From assembly GCA_963834715.1 (NCBI GenBank), contig CAWIDE010000006.1:1240001-1304000 (forward strand): 64,000 bases of DNA. Reading direction: 5' to 3'. How positions within the stretch are numbered: position 1 is the stretch's first letter; each line of letters starts with the position of its first letter. The notes under the pieces were generated by a model that worked only from the letters and a program-made list of their open reading frames with translations, had not been told where the DNA came from and made no database searches. The position numbers and the translations under genes were made by a program. This DNA comes from CAVSUZ01 sp963834715 (lineage in GTDB: Bacteria; Pseudomonadota; Alphaproteobacteria; Acetobacterales; Acetobacteraceae). Below, one piece after another: positions 29,386-39,460 of the stretch.

Positions 29386-29714
29386 GGTCGGAGCGCGGCC
29401 GGGCAGCTTCGCCATCTGCATTCCGAACCACGTTCGGAGCTGCTCAAGCAGCGGACGGCTATGGTCCTGACGTGCAATGCGGCGTTCGGATGCACTCTGG
29501 CCGCGGATCTCGGTCTCGATCCTATACAGTGCGGCGATGCGCGCCAGCGCCTCGGTGGCGATTGGCGCGGCACCGCCTCTGGCTAGATCGTAGAAGTTGC
29601 GCCGGACATGGCTCCAGCAGAACGCCAGTTTGCTTGGGCCGCGCCTGCCCAAGGGGTCGATCAGGCTCTTGTAGGCAGCATAGCCGTCGCATTGTAGGAT
29701 ACCGCGGTAAGCAC
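29386..29714 (-). mobile_element. IS66 TnpC internal fragment
   Basis: On the minus strand the frame reads RRGPSKLAFCWSHVRRNFYD, ALARIAALYRIETEIRGQSA and LRTWFGMQMAKLPGRAPTA, essentially identical to part of the intact TnpC at 31506-33110 (about 32465-32795). It is an orphan internal piece in inverse orientation to the full element, pointing to a deletion or recombination between copies. Confidence 0.85.
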
Positions 29715-30687
29715 CGAGTTGTGTTTCGGCCCTTTAATCGCGGGTGCTTGTCAAGTCCGTTTTTGCACCTTGCCGGGGTCAGGGTCCTTTCCGAGGTCAG
29801 AGCCTCATGATGGTGTTCGGGGTGGGTGCCTCAACGTGTGGAACGAAGTGCGAGGGGCTCGCCTTCCGCCGAAACACCGAGGTCACCGACACCACCGTCC
29901 CGGCAGGGACACGAACCGGCGCTGCTAATCCGCAGGCCGTAATCTTGAATGAGCTAGGCCGGCTTTTGCACCCCCCACTCGAAGCTGGTGCCGTCAGTCC
30001 AGATGCAGTGCAGGAAGACTGCAATCTTGCGGGCGACTGCGACCGTGGCCTTCTTTGCACCGACCCGCTTCATTAGGCGTGTGCCCCAAGCCTTCAGGGT
30101 CGACCAGCGCTGGGTTCGATGCAGCAGAACGGTTGCCGCCTCGAACAGATATGTTCGCAACATTCGGTCGCCCCACTTGGAGATGCGGCCGTTGAAGTCC
30201 AACTCGCCAGATTGCGTTCGCCGCGGCGTCAGGCCGAGATAAGCCCCAACCGTCTGGGCCGATCGAAACCTGGTTGGATCATCGATCGTGTGACGGAACG
30301 CCAGCGCGGTCACCACGCCGACGCCGGGCACGCTCATGAGCCGGCGTGTTGTTTCGTCGGATCTGGCCGCCGTCCGGACACGCTTATCGAGCGTGGCCTG
30401 CTGCCCTTCGACCTGCTCGTGAATGGACAGCAGCCCTTCAATAAGCGACCGCAGCAGATGTCTCTCATCAAGCAAGCTGAGTACCTGCTTTCGGAAGCGA
30501 CTGCCAACCGCTCGTGGGAGCACGAGACCAACCTCCTTGAGTAAGCTACGAACCTGATTCTCGAGATCGCGGCGGATTTTTACCAGGCGAGACCGCGCCA
30601 TGAGCGTAAGCGAAGTGCTGAGGCCCTTCTTTCGCTGGAGGCGCGGATGTGCTCGCAGATACGGGGCAACGGCTTCGAGCTAACATT

Positions 30688-31143
30688 ATGGATGACTTTA
30701 ATGCTGACGCGAAGGATGGCTTTCGGCGGATTGAGGTTCTGACGGGACCAGGGCGCCGCCGGCACTGGTCGGCGGCGGAGAAGGCGCAGATTGTAGCCGA
30801 GACGCTGTTGCCGGGAGCGTCGGTCAGCGAAGTGGCACGGCGCTGGCAAGTGTGTTCTCAGCAGGTTTTCACGTGGAGGCGCGAAGCGCGGGCTGGACAC
30901 TTGGGCTTGCCTGTGGAGGCAGTAACAAAGGGTAAGACGAGTTTCGTGCCGATCGTCACGGACGCGCCGACTGTCGCGTCCGACGCGGAGCGCGATAATC
31001 CGAGCACGGACGACGTCGCCAGGCTTGCCCCGAAGCCAAGCATCGAAATCCGCCTGGCCGGTGCAGTGGTACGCGTGATAGCCGGCACCGATGCAGCGCT
31101 GTTGACGGACGTGTTGCGCGCACTGCGGAAATCGGCAGCGTGA
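30688..31143 (+). CDS. tnpA: IS66 accessory protein TnpA
   Basis: The product starts MDDFNADAKDGFRRIEVLTG and has HWSAAEKAQIVAETLLPGAS with VARRWQVCSQQVFTWRREAR, the helix-turn-helix of IS66 TnpA. The ATG at 30688 is preferred over an in-frame start at 30649. The stop overlaps the TnpB start (GTGA). It probably binds element ends or regulates transposition. Confidence 0.85.
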   Translation: MDDFNADAKDGFRRIEVLTGPGRRRHWSAAEKAQIVAETLLPGASVSEVARRWQVCSQQVFTWRREARAGHLGLPVEAVTKGKTSFVPIVTDAPTVASDAERDNPSTDDVARLAPKPSIEIRLAGAVVRVIAGTDAALLTDVLRALRKSAA

Positions 31144-31496
31144 TCTCGATCCCCGCGGGCGTTCGCGTTCTACTGGCAACGCGTCCCGTGGACTTCCGCA
31201 AGGGGTCGCATGGCCTGGCAGCACTTGCTGCCGAGGTGCTCGGCGAAGACCCGTTTTCCGGCGCGGTCATCGTGTTCCGTTCCAAGCGTGCCGACAGAAT
31301 TAAGATCCTGGTCTGGGACGGGAGCGGCCTGGTGCTGGTGTGGAAGCGATTGTCGGCTGGCGCGTTTCGTTGGCCGCCAGTGGTGGATGGGGTAATGAAG
31401 CTTTCGGCGCTGGAGTTCGCGGCGCTATTCGATGGTCTGGACTGGACTCGCGTACAAGCGACGAAACGGATTCCCACGCCGAGCGCGGCCGCATAG
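31140..31496 (+). CDS. tnpB: IS66 accessory protein TnpB
   Basis: The start is GTG at 31140, overlapping the TnpA stop. The sequence VRVLLATRPVDFRKGSHGLA and FRSKRADRIKILVWDGSGLV is diagnostic of IS66 Orf2 (TnpB), a roughly 115-residue protein required for transposition whose mechanism is unclear. It is full length and intact. Confidence 0.9.
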   Translation: MISIPAGVRVLLATRPVDFRKGSHGLAALAAEVLGEDPFSGAVIVFRSKRADRIKILVWDGSGLVLVWKRLSAGAFRWPPVVDGVMKLSALEFAALFDGLDWTRVQATKRIPTPSAAA

Positions 31497-31505
31497 AATC
31501 GCGAC

Positions 31506-33110
31506 GTGATTCGCGTCGTTTCCACGGCAACCGAGGATTTACCTGCCGAGCCCGAAGCGCTGCGCGCCTTGGTGCTGACGATGATGGCGGAGCGCAATGC
31601 GGCCATTGCCGAGCGCGACACAGCGATTGCCGAGCGCGATGAGCTTGCGACACGCAACGAGCGGCTGCACGCCTTGCTCCTGAAGCTCCGCCGGATGCAG
31701 TTCGGGCGGAAGTCGGAGCGGCTGCCCGCGGAGCAGCTTACGCTCGCTCTGGAAGATCTTGAAACGGCAATCGCCGAGATCGAGGCCGAAGCCGAGAGAG
31801 GCGATCCTGCATTGCGGCGCGAACGGGCCAAAAAACGGCGTGCCAGCCGCGTGCTGCCCGCCCATCTGCCGCGCATCGAGGTGGTGCTGATGCCGCCCGA
31901 CATCGCCTGCCCCTGCTGCAAAGCGGCTATGGTGGAGATCGGGGAGGATCGCTCCGAGCGGCTCGACGTGATCCCGGCGCAATACCGCGTGCTGGTGACG
32001 CGGCGACCCAAATTTGCCTGCCGCAGCTGTGCCGGCGTGGTGGTGCAGCAGCCCGCGTCACCACGCCTGATCGAAGGCGGCCTGCCCACCGAGGCAATGG
32101 TAGCAGATGTGGTGGTCAGCCGCTTTGCCGACCATCAGCCTTTGTATCGCCAGGCGCAGATGATGGCGCGCCAAGGATTGACGATCGACCGCTCCACGCT
32201 GGCGTTCTGGGTTGGCTACGCCGCTGCCGAGATCGCCCCGATCGCGCGCCGCCTGAAAGAGATCGTGCTCGGCTCGGCGCGATTGTTCGATGACGAAACC
32301 GTCGTGCCGGTGCTCGATCCCGGCCGTGGCCGTACCAAGCAGGGATATTTCTGGACGATCGCACGTGACGATCGACCCTGGGGTGGTCCCGATCCACCTG
32401 CGGTGGTCTACACCTATGCGCCCGGGCGGCAGCACGAGCATGCACGCGCGCTACTCGGTAACTACCGCGGTATCCTGCAATGTGATGGCTATGCCGCCTA
32501 CAAGAGCCTGATCGACCCCTTGGGCAGGCGTGGCCCAAGCAAACTGGCGTTCTGCTGGAGCCATGTCCGGCGCAACTTCTACGATCTAGCCAGAGGCGGT
32601 GCCGCGCCAATCGCCACCGAGGCGCTGGCGCGCATCGCCGCACTGTATAGGATCGAGACCGAGATCCGCGGCCAGAGTGCATCCGAACGCCGCATTGCAC
32701 GTCAGGACCATAGCCGTCCGCTGCTTGAGCAGCTCCGAACGTGGTTCGGAATGCAGATGGCGAAGCTGCCCGGCCGCGCTCCGACCGCTGAGGCAATTGG
32801 CTACGCGCTGAATCACTGGGATGGGCTCGTGCAGTTCCTCGATGACGGACGCATCGAGATCGATTCGAATTGTGTGGAACGGAGCATGCGGCCGGTTGCC
32901 CTCAGCAGAAAGAACGCACTGTTCGCGGGCAGCAACGAGGGGGCGGAAAACTGGGCCTCCATAGCCTCGCTGATCGAAACCTGTAAGCTGAACAGGGTCG
33001 ATCCGCAGCGCTACTTCACCGACCTGCTGACCCGCCTGGTTGACGGCTGGCGCCAGGCCCGCATCGACGAGCTCATGCCCTGGTGTTGGGCCAACGCCAA
33101 AACCGCCTGA
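31506..33110 (+). CDS. tnpC: IS66 transposase TnpC
   Basis: The 534-residue protein has an N-terminal leucine-zipper region (AERDTAIAERDELATRNERL), the motif LRRMQFGRKSERLP, a zinc finger (CPCCKAAM ... CRSC), and the DDE domain with LFDDETVVPVLDPGRGRTKQ, QCDGYAAYKSLIDP and NCVERSMRPVALSRKNALFA. GTG at 31506 follows TnpB by 9 nt. No frameshift is visible, so the element may still be active; a partial second copy exists at 29386-29714. Confidence 0.92.
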   Translation: MIRVVSTATEDLPAEPEALRALVLTMMAERNAAIAERDTAIAERDELATRNERLHALLLKLRRMQFGRKSERLPAEQLTLALEDLETAIAEIEAEAERGDPALRRERAKKRRASRVLPAHLPRIEVVLMPPDIACPCCKAAMVEIGEDRSERLDVIPAQYRVLVTRRPKFACRSCAGVVVQQPASPRLIEGGLPTEAMVADVVVSRFADHQPLYRQAQMMARQGLTIDRSTLAFWVGYAAAEIAPIARRLKEIVLGSARLFDDETVVPVLDPGRGRTKQGYFWTIARDDRPWGGPDPPAVVYTYAPGRQHEHARALLGNYRGILQCDGYAAYKSLIDPLGRRGPSKLAFCWSHVRRNFYDLARGGAAPIATEALARIAALYRIETEIRGQSASERRIARQDHSRPLLEQLRTWFGMQMAKLPGRAPTAEAIGYALNHWDGLVQFLDDGRIEIDSNCVERSMRPVALSRKNALFAGSNEGAENWASIASLIETCKLNRVDPQRYFTDLLTRLVDGWRQARIDELMPWCWANAKTA

Positions 33111-34380
33111 CGTCAAGGCCGAACATTCAGGGCCACTGAACTCCGCTTACCCATGAGCAGTGAACGGACCGCCTGGCTGTCGTTACTTTTGATGCGGACC
33201 TCGCGATACCAACCTACCCGGATCAACTCGGCCAGCCCGCGAGCATCGTTCGGATCGCTTTTGTTCATACGAACAGAGAGAGCCGCATGGGCGTGTCGGG
33301 CATCAACGCACACCACCGGCAAGCCTATCCGTTTGAGCTCATGCCAGAGCCAAAATGACATGGTACCGGTCTCGAATCCGATCCGTTCTGCCGCGGGGGC
33401 TCGCTTGCGAATGACGCGGGCGAGCACGCCAGGATCGGTCGGGATCTTGCTCTCGAAGAGCACTTTTCCGCCTTGGTCGACGACGCAAAGAGCCGTTTCT
33501 TTCTGTGACACATCCAGTCCGACATATTGCTTCACCCTGCTCTCCTTCGCTGTGGGTAAGTCGCCCGCCGAAGCGACCGCCAAGAGTTTGGCGTAGGCGG
33601 GCGACTTATCCACAGCGAATTCCGAACCACGCTCAATAGGCACTACACCTGCGGTGAGGCGGCACCCGCGATTACGCAACGTATGGAAAAAGGACCCCGC
33701 TGGAGGGGTGATCGGCGTCCAAAAAGGGACCCCTCTGAAGATGGGGTTCACGATGGCTCCCGGAACAATTCGGGGCCTGGATTGGGATGCTGGTTGTGGA
33801 GACGATCGCAAAGATCCGGCGGGCGTATTTCGTGCAGGGCAAGTCGATCAAGGCGATCTGCCGCGAGCTGCGGGTATCGCGCAAAGTGGTGCGAAAAGTG
33901 CTGCGCTCGGAGGCGACGGAGTTTCACTACGAACGTGAGGAGCAGCCCTTCCCGCGCATTGGGCCGTGGAAGGAGAGCCTGGATCGGCGGCTGACGGAGA
34001 ACGCGGCGAAGGCGAGCCGCGAGCGCCTGACGCTGATCCGGCTATTCGAGCAACTCCGGGCGCTCGGTTACGAGGGCGGTTACGATGCCGTACGGCGTTA
34101 TGCGCGCGGTTGGCAGCGCGACCATGCAGTTGCCGCGAGGGATGCGTTTGTGCCGCTGAGCTTCGCGCCTGGTGAAGCGTATCAGTTCGACTGGAGCCAC
34201 GAGGTGGTGGTGATTGCCGGCGCGACGGTGACGGTGAAAGTGGCGCAGGTCCGGCTATGCCACAGTCGGATGCTGTTTGTGCGGGCGTATCCGCGCGAGT
34301 CACAGGAGATGGTATTCGACGCCCACGACCGGGCATTTGCCTTCTTCAAGGGCGCCTGCACGCGGGGCATCTACGACAAT

Positions 34381-35694
34381 CTATGGACGTCTCCCGCCGC
34401 AAGATGATTCTTCTGGTATCGGCGGCGTGGAATGCGCGAATCTATCCGGCCTATTGCTGGAGCCTTCACGCTCCTGGCCTTGATGGGAGTTCGCTGCCTC
34501 TGGCCTCATAACATGACCGGCCACGCGGGCCTTGTCGTAGATCAGGCTTCGAGGCTGCGGTCCTTGCCGACGAGCCATCAGTGATCACCTCGCATTCGAT
34601 CGCGGCTTCGCGTAGAGCAGAGGCGCTTCTTCAGCGAGCCGCATACTCCTCGTTCCGGTTAAGCAAAGCCCAGGCGGTCCGCGCCGTTTTGTTCGCGAGA
34701 GCGACGACCGTCCGATTAAAGCCGCGTCTGGCGATAAGCGCCTTCAGCCAGGTTGATCGCCGGTCCTGATGCTTAGCCAGTCGAGTGACGACGGCACGAG
34801 CGCCGTGGATCATCTGACGCCTGAGGTAATGGTTGGCGCGGCGCCCGATGCCACCCAGCCGCGGCTTGCCGCCGGTCGTATATTGCCGCGGCACCAAGCC
34901 GATCCAGGCGGCCATCTCGCGGCCGGAGCGAAACTGCCGGCCCTGGTCTACAGCGGCGACGATCGCCGTCGCGACGATCGGCCCGACGCCGGGTAGCGTC
35001 GCCAGCCTACGGCAAGCTTCATGCGTGCGACACAGGGTAACGGTAATCTCATCGAGCTTCTTGATCCGGCGGTTGAGCTCGTCGAGTTGATCCAGGAGCT
35101 CGCCGAAGATCGCCCGCGCCAGGTCCGACAGCTCGGCCGCAGCGACGGCAGCCGGTGCCCGAGCCGTAAAACGCCACGGGCCTTGTGGCAGCACGATGCC
35201 ATACTCGGCGAGCAGGCCGCGGGTATGATTGATCAGCGCCGTGCGTTGGCAGATCAGCCGGTCGCGGGCACGATGCAGTGACTGCAGGTCCTGCTGGTCT
35301 GTCGACTTCACCGGCACAAAGCGCATCGTCGGGCGCATCGCCGCCTCGAAGTCGCCTCGGCATCGACCGCGTCATTCTTCGAGCCCTTGACGAAGGGCTT
35401 CACAAAGCGCGGATTGATAAGGCGCACTTTGCAGCCGGCCGCGAGCCAGCAGTGAGCCCAGTAATGTGCGCTGGCACACGCCTCCATCGCTATTGTCGCC
35501 GGCGCAATCTCGTCGATCACCTCGGCCAGCTTTGCCCGGTTGACCTTCCGGGACAGGATCACCCCATCGCTGTCGATGCCATACAAATGAAACGAGCGCT
35601 TGCCGAGATCGATCGCCAGTAACTCCAGTGCCATGCTCCCCTCCTTGGTTTGCGACGGCATCGTCGCCGGGAGGCGGGAGGCGTCCATCCCATA
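34381..35694 (-). mobile_element. IS110-family element inserted in istA
   Basis: This segment separates two otherwise contiguous halves of istA (..GIYDN / MKTAVET..). Its transposase lies on the minus strand. No target duplication or clear inverted repeats are visible, as expected for IS110. The boundaries are set from where istA homology stops and resumes and may be off by one or two bases. Confidence 0.8.
34631..35634 (-). pseudogene. IS110-family transposase, one frameshift
   Basis: From the ATG at 35634 the protein begins MALELLAIDLGKRSFHLYGI and runs to VKPFVKGSKNDAVDAEA; after a one-base loss near 35356 it continues MRPTMRFVPVKSTDQQDLQS, LATLPGVGPIVATAIVAAVD, WIGLVPRQYTTGGKPRLGGI and ends RNEEYAAR. 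This is the standard DEDD plus Transposase_20 layout. The break falls after the NDAxDA catalytic motif, so the protein is presumably inactive. It differs clearly from the other IS110-type transposases in the window. Confidence 0.85.
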
Positions 35695-36601
35695 ACATGA
35701 AGACCGCGGTGGAGACGGTCTTTGTTGGTCGCGAGCGCGCGTATAATCGGCAATTCCTCCAGATGTGCAGCCACTACCTGGTCGAACCGGTGGCCTGCAC
35801 ACCGGCTTTAGGCTGGGAAAAGGGGCAGATCGAGAACCAGGTTGGGCTGGTGCGCGAGCGGTTCTTCACGCCGCGGCTGCGGGTAAAGAGCTACGACGAA
35901 CTCAATGCCTGGCTGCTCGATCAATGTGTCGCGTATGCACGGGCACACCCGCATCCGGAGCTGCGCGAGCGGACGATCTGGCAGATGTTCGAGGCGGAGC
36001 GGCCGAGCCTTGTGCCGTACGCTGGACGGTTTGACGGGTTCCACGCTGCGCCCGCGTCAGTATCGAAAACCTGTCTGGTTCGTTTCGACAAGAACAAATA
36101 TTCCGTATCAGCCAGTGCGGTTGGTCGGCCGGTCGAGGTGCGTGCTTATGCCGAGCGAATCGAAATCCGTCAGGCCGGGCGTATTGTTGGCGAGCACCGG
36201 CGTTGCTTCGGGCGGGACCAGACGGTGTTCGATCCCTGGCATTACGTGCCGGTTCTGGCGCGCAAGCCGGGTGCGCTGAGGAATGGAGCGCCGTTCAAGA
36301 ACTGGGTGTTGCCCGCCGGCCTGGAGCGGATCCGCCGCAAGCTCACTGGTTCAGGGGACGGCGACCGGCAGACAGTCGCTCTTCTATCCGCGGTGCTGAG
36401 CGACGGGCTTCCGGCGGTGGAAGCGGCCTGTCTGGAGGCGCTGCAGGAAGGCGTGCACTCGGCCGATGTCATCCTCAACATCCTGGCCCGTCGCCGCGAG
36501 CCGCCCGCGTCGATCGCCGTCGTGACGCCGGATGCTTTGCGGCTGCAAGTCACGCCCGTCGCCGATTGCGGCCGTTACGACAGTCTCAGGAGCGCCGCGT
36601 G

Positions 36602-36640
36602 ATGGACCGTGCGGAAATCCTGACGGCGATGTCGGAGCGA
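36602..36640 (+). pseudogene. istB: IstB start, truncated
   Basis: MDRAEILTAMSE follows istA with a TGATG overlap, the usual IS21 arrangement. After about 12 residues the sequence switches to a deazaflavin-type reductase gene on the opposite strand, so the IS21 element has lost its ATPase gene and right end. Confidence 0.7.
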
Positions 36641-36803
36641 GATATAGGAGTGGCACCGTTCGCCACCGACAGGATTTGCGGCCCTTGGTCGTGAGCAAGC
36701 AAACGGGTGCGCCAGACGGGAAGCGGCTGAGCAATTTGCCCTGGCTCAGCCGGTATACCAGGACGTTGAGCGCGCTCCCAACACGCATTGCTGACTTGTT
36801 CAT
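36640..36803 (-). pseudogene. Deazaflavin-dependent nitroreductase-like gene, N-terminal fragment
   Basis: From ATG 36803 leftward: MNKSAMRVGSALNVLVYRLS and FPSGAPVCLLTTKGRKSCRW then RTVPLLYLA, the N-terminus of the DUF385/Ddn-type family (GGAPVLLLTTxGRKSGxxRTxPLLYL). It is cut at about 36640 by the broken end of IS21. The coenzyme-binding C-terminal half is absent. Confidence 0.65.
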
Positions 36804-37715
36804 CGGGAGGTGCCCGGTCCTACAGGACTCCGCACGTTCAGGCTCGCTTGCGCGGCGCCTTGGGTACCTGACCAGCCGCACGCTTCTGCTTTTGCAGGTG
36901 GCGTGGTGGCCGGGGCAGTCTCGGCTTCTGCTTTTGGCTCGGCTTGGGCAAGGCTCTTCTTCAGAGCAGCCATCAAATCAACCACGTTACCGCGGTCGGG
37001 CTCGGCAGCAGCGCCGGTTTCAATCCCCTCTCCCTTCAGCTTGGCTTCAATCATGCAGCCGGGTTTCGTAGCGATCCCTCCAGGTCTGAGGGATCGTAAT
37101 TGGAGGTCTGCCGATTAATCAGCTCCTTCGCGAGTTGCACCATCTCGCGATCAACGGCGATATCGGCCGCATCCCCAAACACAGGCCTCGCGTCGTTGAT
37201 GTCGCGCTGCTCGTCGAGCGTGTGCGCGACTATGCCACCCTCAACCGCTCGAAGTGCAATGGTCTTTTCCCGCTGGCCGATTACCACCCGCGAAAGCGCA
37301 ACACGCCCGGTTTCGGCGATGGCTTGCCGCAAAACCGCATAGACATCGCGTCCGGCTTCGCCATCGGGTGATAAGTAGTAGGCTGCATCGTAATGGATCG
37401 GGTCGATCGAGCTGGCATCCACAAACTTCTGTATCGTCATCACGGACGAGCTTTCGACCTTGACGCTGTCCAGGTCGACATCCGTCAGGAGCAGGTAAGT
37501 GTCCTTCTTGAACTCGTATCCTTTGACAGATCACGGCGTGACAGCTCTGTTCCGGTCACGGCGTCCTGGGTGACCATCCGGATGCGATTGCCGGTATCGG
37601 GATTGATCAGATTGAACCGGATTGACCCGCGCTCATGCTTGGCGCTGTAGAGCGCCACGGGGCAGGAGACGAGTGCAAGACGCAGATGACCACGCCAGAT
37701 CGGTCGCTGAGCCAT
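36800..37715 (-). pseudogene. ku: Ku DNA-end-binding protein gene, several frameshifts
   Basis: The start MAQRPIWRGHLRLALVSCPV and LINPDTGNRIRMV, then VESSSVMTIQKFVDASSIDP, YYLSPDGEAGRDVYAVLRQA, IGQREKTIALRAVEGGIVAH and INRQTSNYDPSDLE, identify bacterial Ku, the homodimer that binds double-strand ends for LigD-mediated end joining. One-base losses near 37530 and further indels near 37085 break the frame; the tail (MIEAKLKGEGIETGAAAEPD, VVDLMAALKKSLAQ) is in yet another frame. No ligD is nearby. The locus is clearly dead as sequenced. Confidence 0.85.
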
Positions 37716-37861
37716 TAACGGTCTTTTGCCTCCATGGGGCTGGATCGAGCCTAGCCTCGGCCGGTTCCCAACGGAAGGAGTGTCGCCCCTGCCACCAAGC
37801 CGGGTGGGATTGACGACGCGGGCGGTGCTGTCGCTCACTCGGTTTGGTCCAGGAGGTTCCA

Positions 37862-38083
37862 ATGCCACTCTCGGAACAGGCCCTTGCGCATCGACTTCGA
37901 GTGCTCCGACATCAAGAGAAGATGGCGGCGAATGCAGAAACCTCGGGGCCGGCGGAATCATCAGGCCAGCAGTTCACCCTGCGATTGATCGGCGAGGTGC
38001 GGTGTGACACCGAGCTTCTGAGCGCCGGCCGAAGGGGCACACGGGTAAGGACCGCGCAACAACCTGGATTCCGGGGCCTCTGA
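37862..38083 (+). CDS. Small hypothetical protein (73 aa)
   Basis: An AGGAGG at 37851-37856 lies 5 nt before the ATG. The product starts MPLSEQALAHRLRVLRHQEK and contains GQQFTLRLIGEVRCDTELLS. I do not recognise a family. It lies divergently from the ku remnant with 146 nt between them. The good ribosome-binding site is the main reason to list it; the C-terminus could be altered by a frameshift like those in neighbouring genes. Confidence 0.35.
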   Translation: MPLSEQALAHRLRVLRHQEKMAANAETSGPAESSGQQFTLRLIGEVRCDTELLSAGRRGTRVRTAQQPGFRGL

Positions 38084-38494
38084 ATCAGGTGCGGGGTGGT
38101 GGACGCAGGACCGAAAATCGGTGACAACTTGGCCTGGTGGGCTATCGTGTCGGCATAGAGCCGGGCACGCAGCGGCTCTGGATCGATAGCTCATGACGGA
38201 CATACGCGCACCACGTTGCCATCCTGCTGATAGTTGCGGTTGCCTCCCTGGCCTACCAACGCCGCGCTTGGTGCGCGATCATCATGCCGCCATCTGTCGC
38301 GCACCTGCTCCCGCCAATATCGGGCACAAATCGCCGCCACACGCTTTTCTTGCCAATCAGACCATTGCCAGTCCTGGCCGCGCCGAACCGCAAACAACCG
38401 GCTTCCCGCCACTCGCGACCCTCAAATCACCATAGGCTGGCGTCGACAGAGTTGCGAACCTCCCCGCGGTTTCCTCCATCGAGGCTTCTCGGAC
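38084..38494. other. No supportable gene
   Basis: A 73-codon minus-strand frame (38412-38191) contains QDWQWSDWQEKRVAAICARY but has no recognisable motif or context. Otherwise I see nothing here up to the left end of the IS6 element. Confidence 0.3.
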
Positions 38495-39457
38495 GGTTCC
38501 GTCAGCGTTCACGCCAGATCGCAATTCCGGGGACGGTTCTGTTCGGGCATGATAGCTCCTGGACGGGGAGCACGGCGGGTGGAATGCGTCGCATGCGGTG
38601 GGGCAGCGATTTCGGAGCGGCCTGAGCGCACCGCGCAGGGCTACCGGCGGTTCCGTTGCCGCGATTGTGGCAAGCAGTTCAACGAACGAACTGGTGGGTC
38701 CCTGAATCGCACCCATTATCCGTCCGACGTCATCGCGCTCGTTGTCTTCTGGCGACTGCGGTACAAGCTGAGCCTACGCGATCTGCCGGAGATGTTCCTT
38801 CTCCGCGGCATCGAATTCACCTACGAGGCGGTTCGGGATTGGGAGGCGAAACTTACGCCGTTGCTGATCGATAATCTTCGCCGCCGCCGGGGTGGTGGCA
38901 GCCGGGTCCACCGCTCGTGGTACGTCGACGAAACCTATATCAAAGTCAATGGCCGATGGTGCTATCTGTACCGGGCGATTGACCGCACCGGCGCGCTGGT
39001 GGACGCGATGCTGAGCGAGACCCGCGATATGGCCGCGGCAGAGAAGTTCTTTCGATCTGCCAAGGCGGTGACTGGCGTCACTCCGGCTCGGGTAACCACC
39101 GACGGGCATGACAGTTACCCTCGTGCGATTCGAAGCCAGCTTGGCGCGGATGTCCACCACCGGAACAGCCAGTATCTCAACAATCGCATTGAACAGGATC
39201 ATCTAGGGATCAAGAGCCGATATGGGCCAATGCGTGGCTTCGGTGCCGTTGACTCGGCGGCTCGCTTTTGCCGATGTCATGATGAACTCCGAAACCTCCT
39301 GCACGCCAATTACCGCTTCCGTCAAACCTCACCAGTCACCGTTCGTCGCCGTCGCTTCCTTCAAGCAAGCCGCATCGTCCTCCGCGTGATGGCCTCGTCA
39401 TGAGCAGCACACCAAAAAAGAGCAGGCCTGCCAGTCGGCGCAAGATCTGACGGAACC
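38495..39457 (+). mobile_element. IS6-family insertion sequence
   Basis: The ends are GGTTCCGTCAG at 38495 and the same sequence inverted, ending at 39457, enclosing one transposase gene; the GG start is usual for IS6. The 8 bp flanking each end do not match, so no target duplication is visible, which fits recombination or deletion after insertion. The right end abuts the IS1380 remnant directly. Confidence 0.75.
38549..39403 (+). CDS. IS6-family transposase with N-terminal zinc ribbon
   Basis: The product starts MIAPGRGARRVECVACGGAA with a Cys-x2-Cys pair and FRCRDCGKQFNERTG, a zinc ribbon, then the DDE core: WYVDETYIKVNGRWCYLYRA, TTDGHDSYPRAI and NNRIEQDHLGIKSRYGPMRG. At 284 residues it is longer than IS26-type enzymes (about 235) because of the ribbon. 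An upstream in-frame start at 38234 would lie outside the element, so 38549 is used. All catalytic residues are present and the gene is intact. Confidence 0.88.
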   Translation: MIAPGRGARRVECVACGGAAISERPERTAQGYRRFRCRDCGKQFNERTGGSLNRTHYPSDVIALVVFWRLRYKLSLRDLPEMFLLRGIEFTYEAVRDWEAKLTPLLIDNLRRRRGGGSRVHRSWYVDETYIKVNGRWCYLYRAIDRTGALVDAMLSETRDMAAAEKFFRSAKAVTGVTPARVTTDGHDSYPRAIRSQLGADVHHRNSQYLNNRIEQDHLGIKSRYGPMRGFGAVDSAARFCRCHDELRNLLHANYRFRQTSPVTVRRRRFLQASRIVLRVMASS

Positions 39458-39460
39458 GGT

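Larger units (their letters stand above)
30606..33150 (+). mobile_element. Complete IS66-family element
   Basis: The imperfect terminal repeats are GTAAGCGAAGTGCTGAGGCC at 30606 and, on the minus strand from 33150, GTAAGCGGAGTTCAGTGGCC. The 8-bp target duplication CCATGAGC flanks both ends (30598-30605 and 33151-33158), the length typical of IS66. It encodes TnpA, TnpB and TnpC, all intact and overlapping or closely spaced. The element is 2545 bp and interrupts an IS110 transposase gene. Confidence 0.95.
29954..33535 (-). pseudogene. IS110-family transposase interrupted by IS66
   Basis: The N-terminal part (33535-33159) starts at GTG and reads VKQYVGLDVSQKETALCVVD, with RMNKSDPNDARGLAELIRVG. 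The C-terminal part (30605-29954) reads MARSRLVKIRRDLENQVRSL and VPGVGVVTALAFRHTIDDPT with LGLTPRRTQSGELDF. Excising the IS66 element and one target-duplication copy joins them as DSQAVRSLLMARSRLVKIRR with no other frame break, giving a full-size protein (RuvC-like DEDD domain plus Transposase_20 domain). The gene was therefore intact when IS66 landed. Confidence 0.85.
33787..36602 (+). pseudogene. istA: IS21-family IstA interrupted by an IS110-type element
   Basis: The left part (33787-34380) reads KIRRAYFVQGKSIKAICREL with the helix-turn-helix and FDWSHEVVVIAGATVTVKVA of the integrase domain, to RGIYDN. The right part (35694-36602) resumes MKTAVETVFVGRERAYNRQF, EKGQIENQVGLVRERFFTPR and YSVSASAVGRPVEVRAYAER. 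Together they form a normal IstA of about 500 residues, split between the second and third catalytic motifs. The right part ends at TGA overlapping istB. The element's left terminus lies near 33680. Confidence 0.85.

Noticed and set aside
38234..38548. N-terminal extension of the IS6 transposase frame
   Set aside because: It lies outside the IS left end (38495) for most of its length and has Cys/Arg-rich shadow composition.
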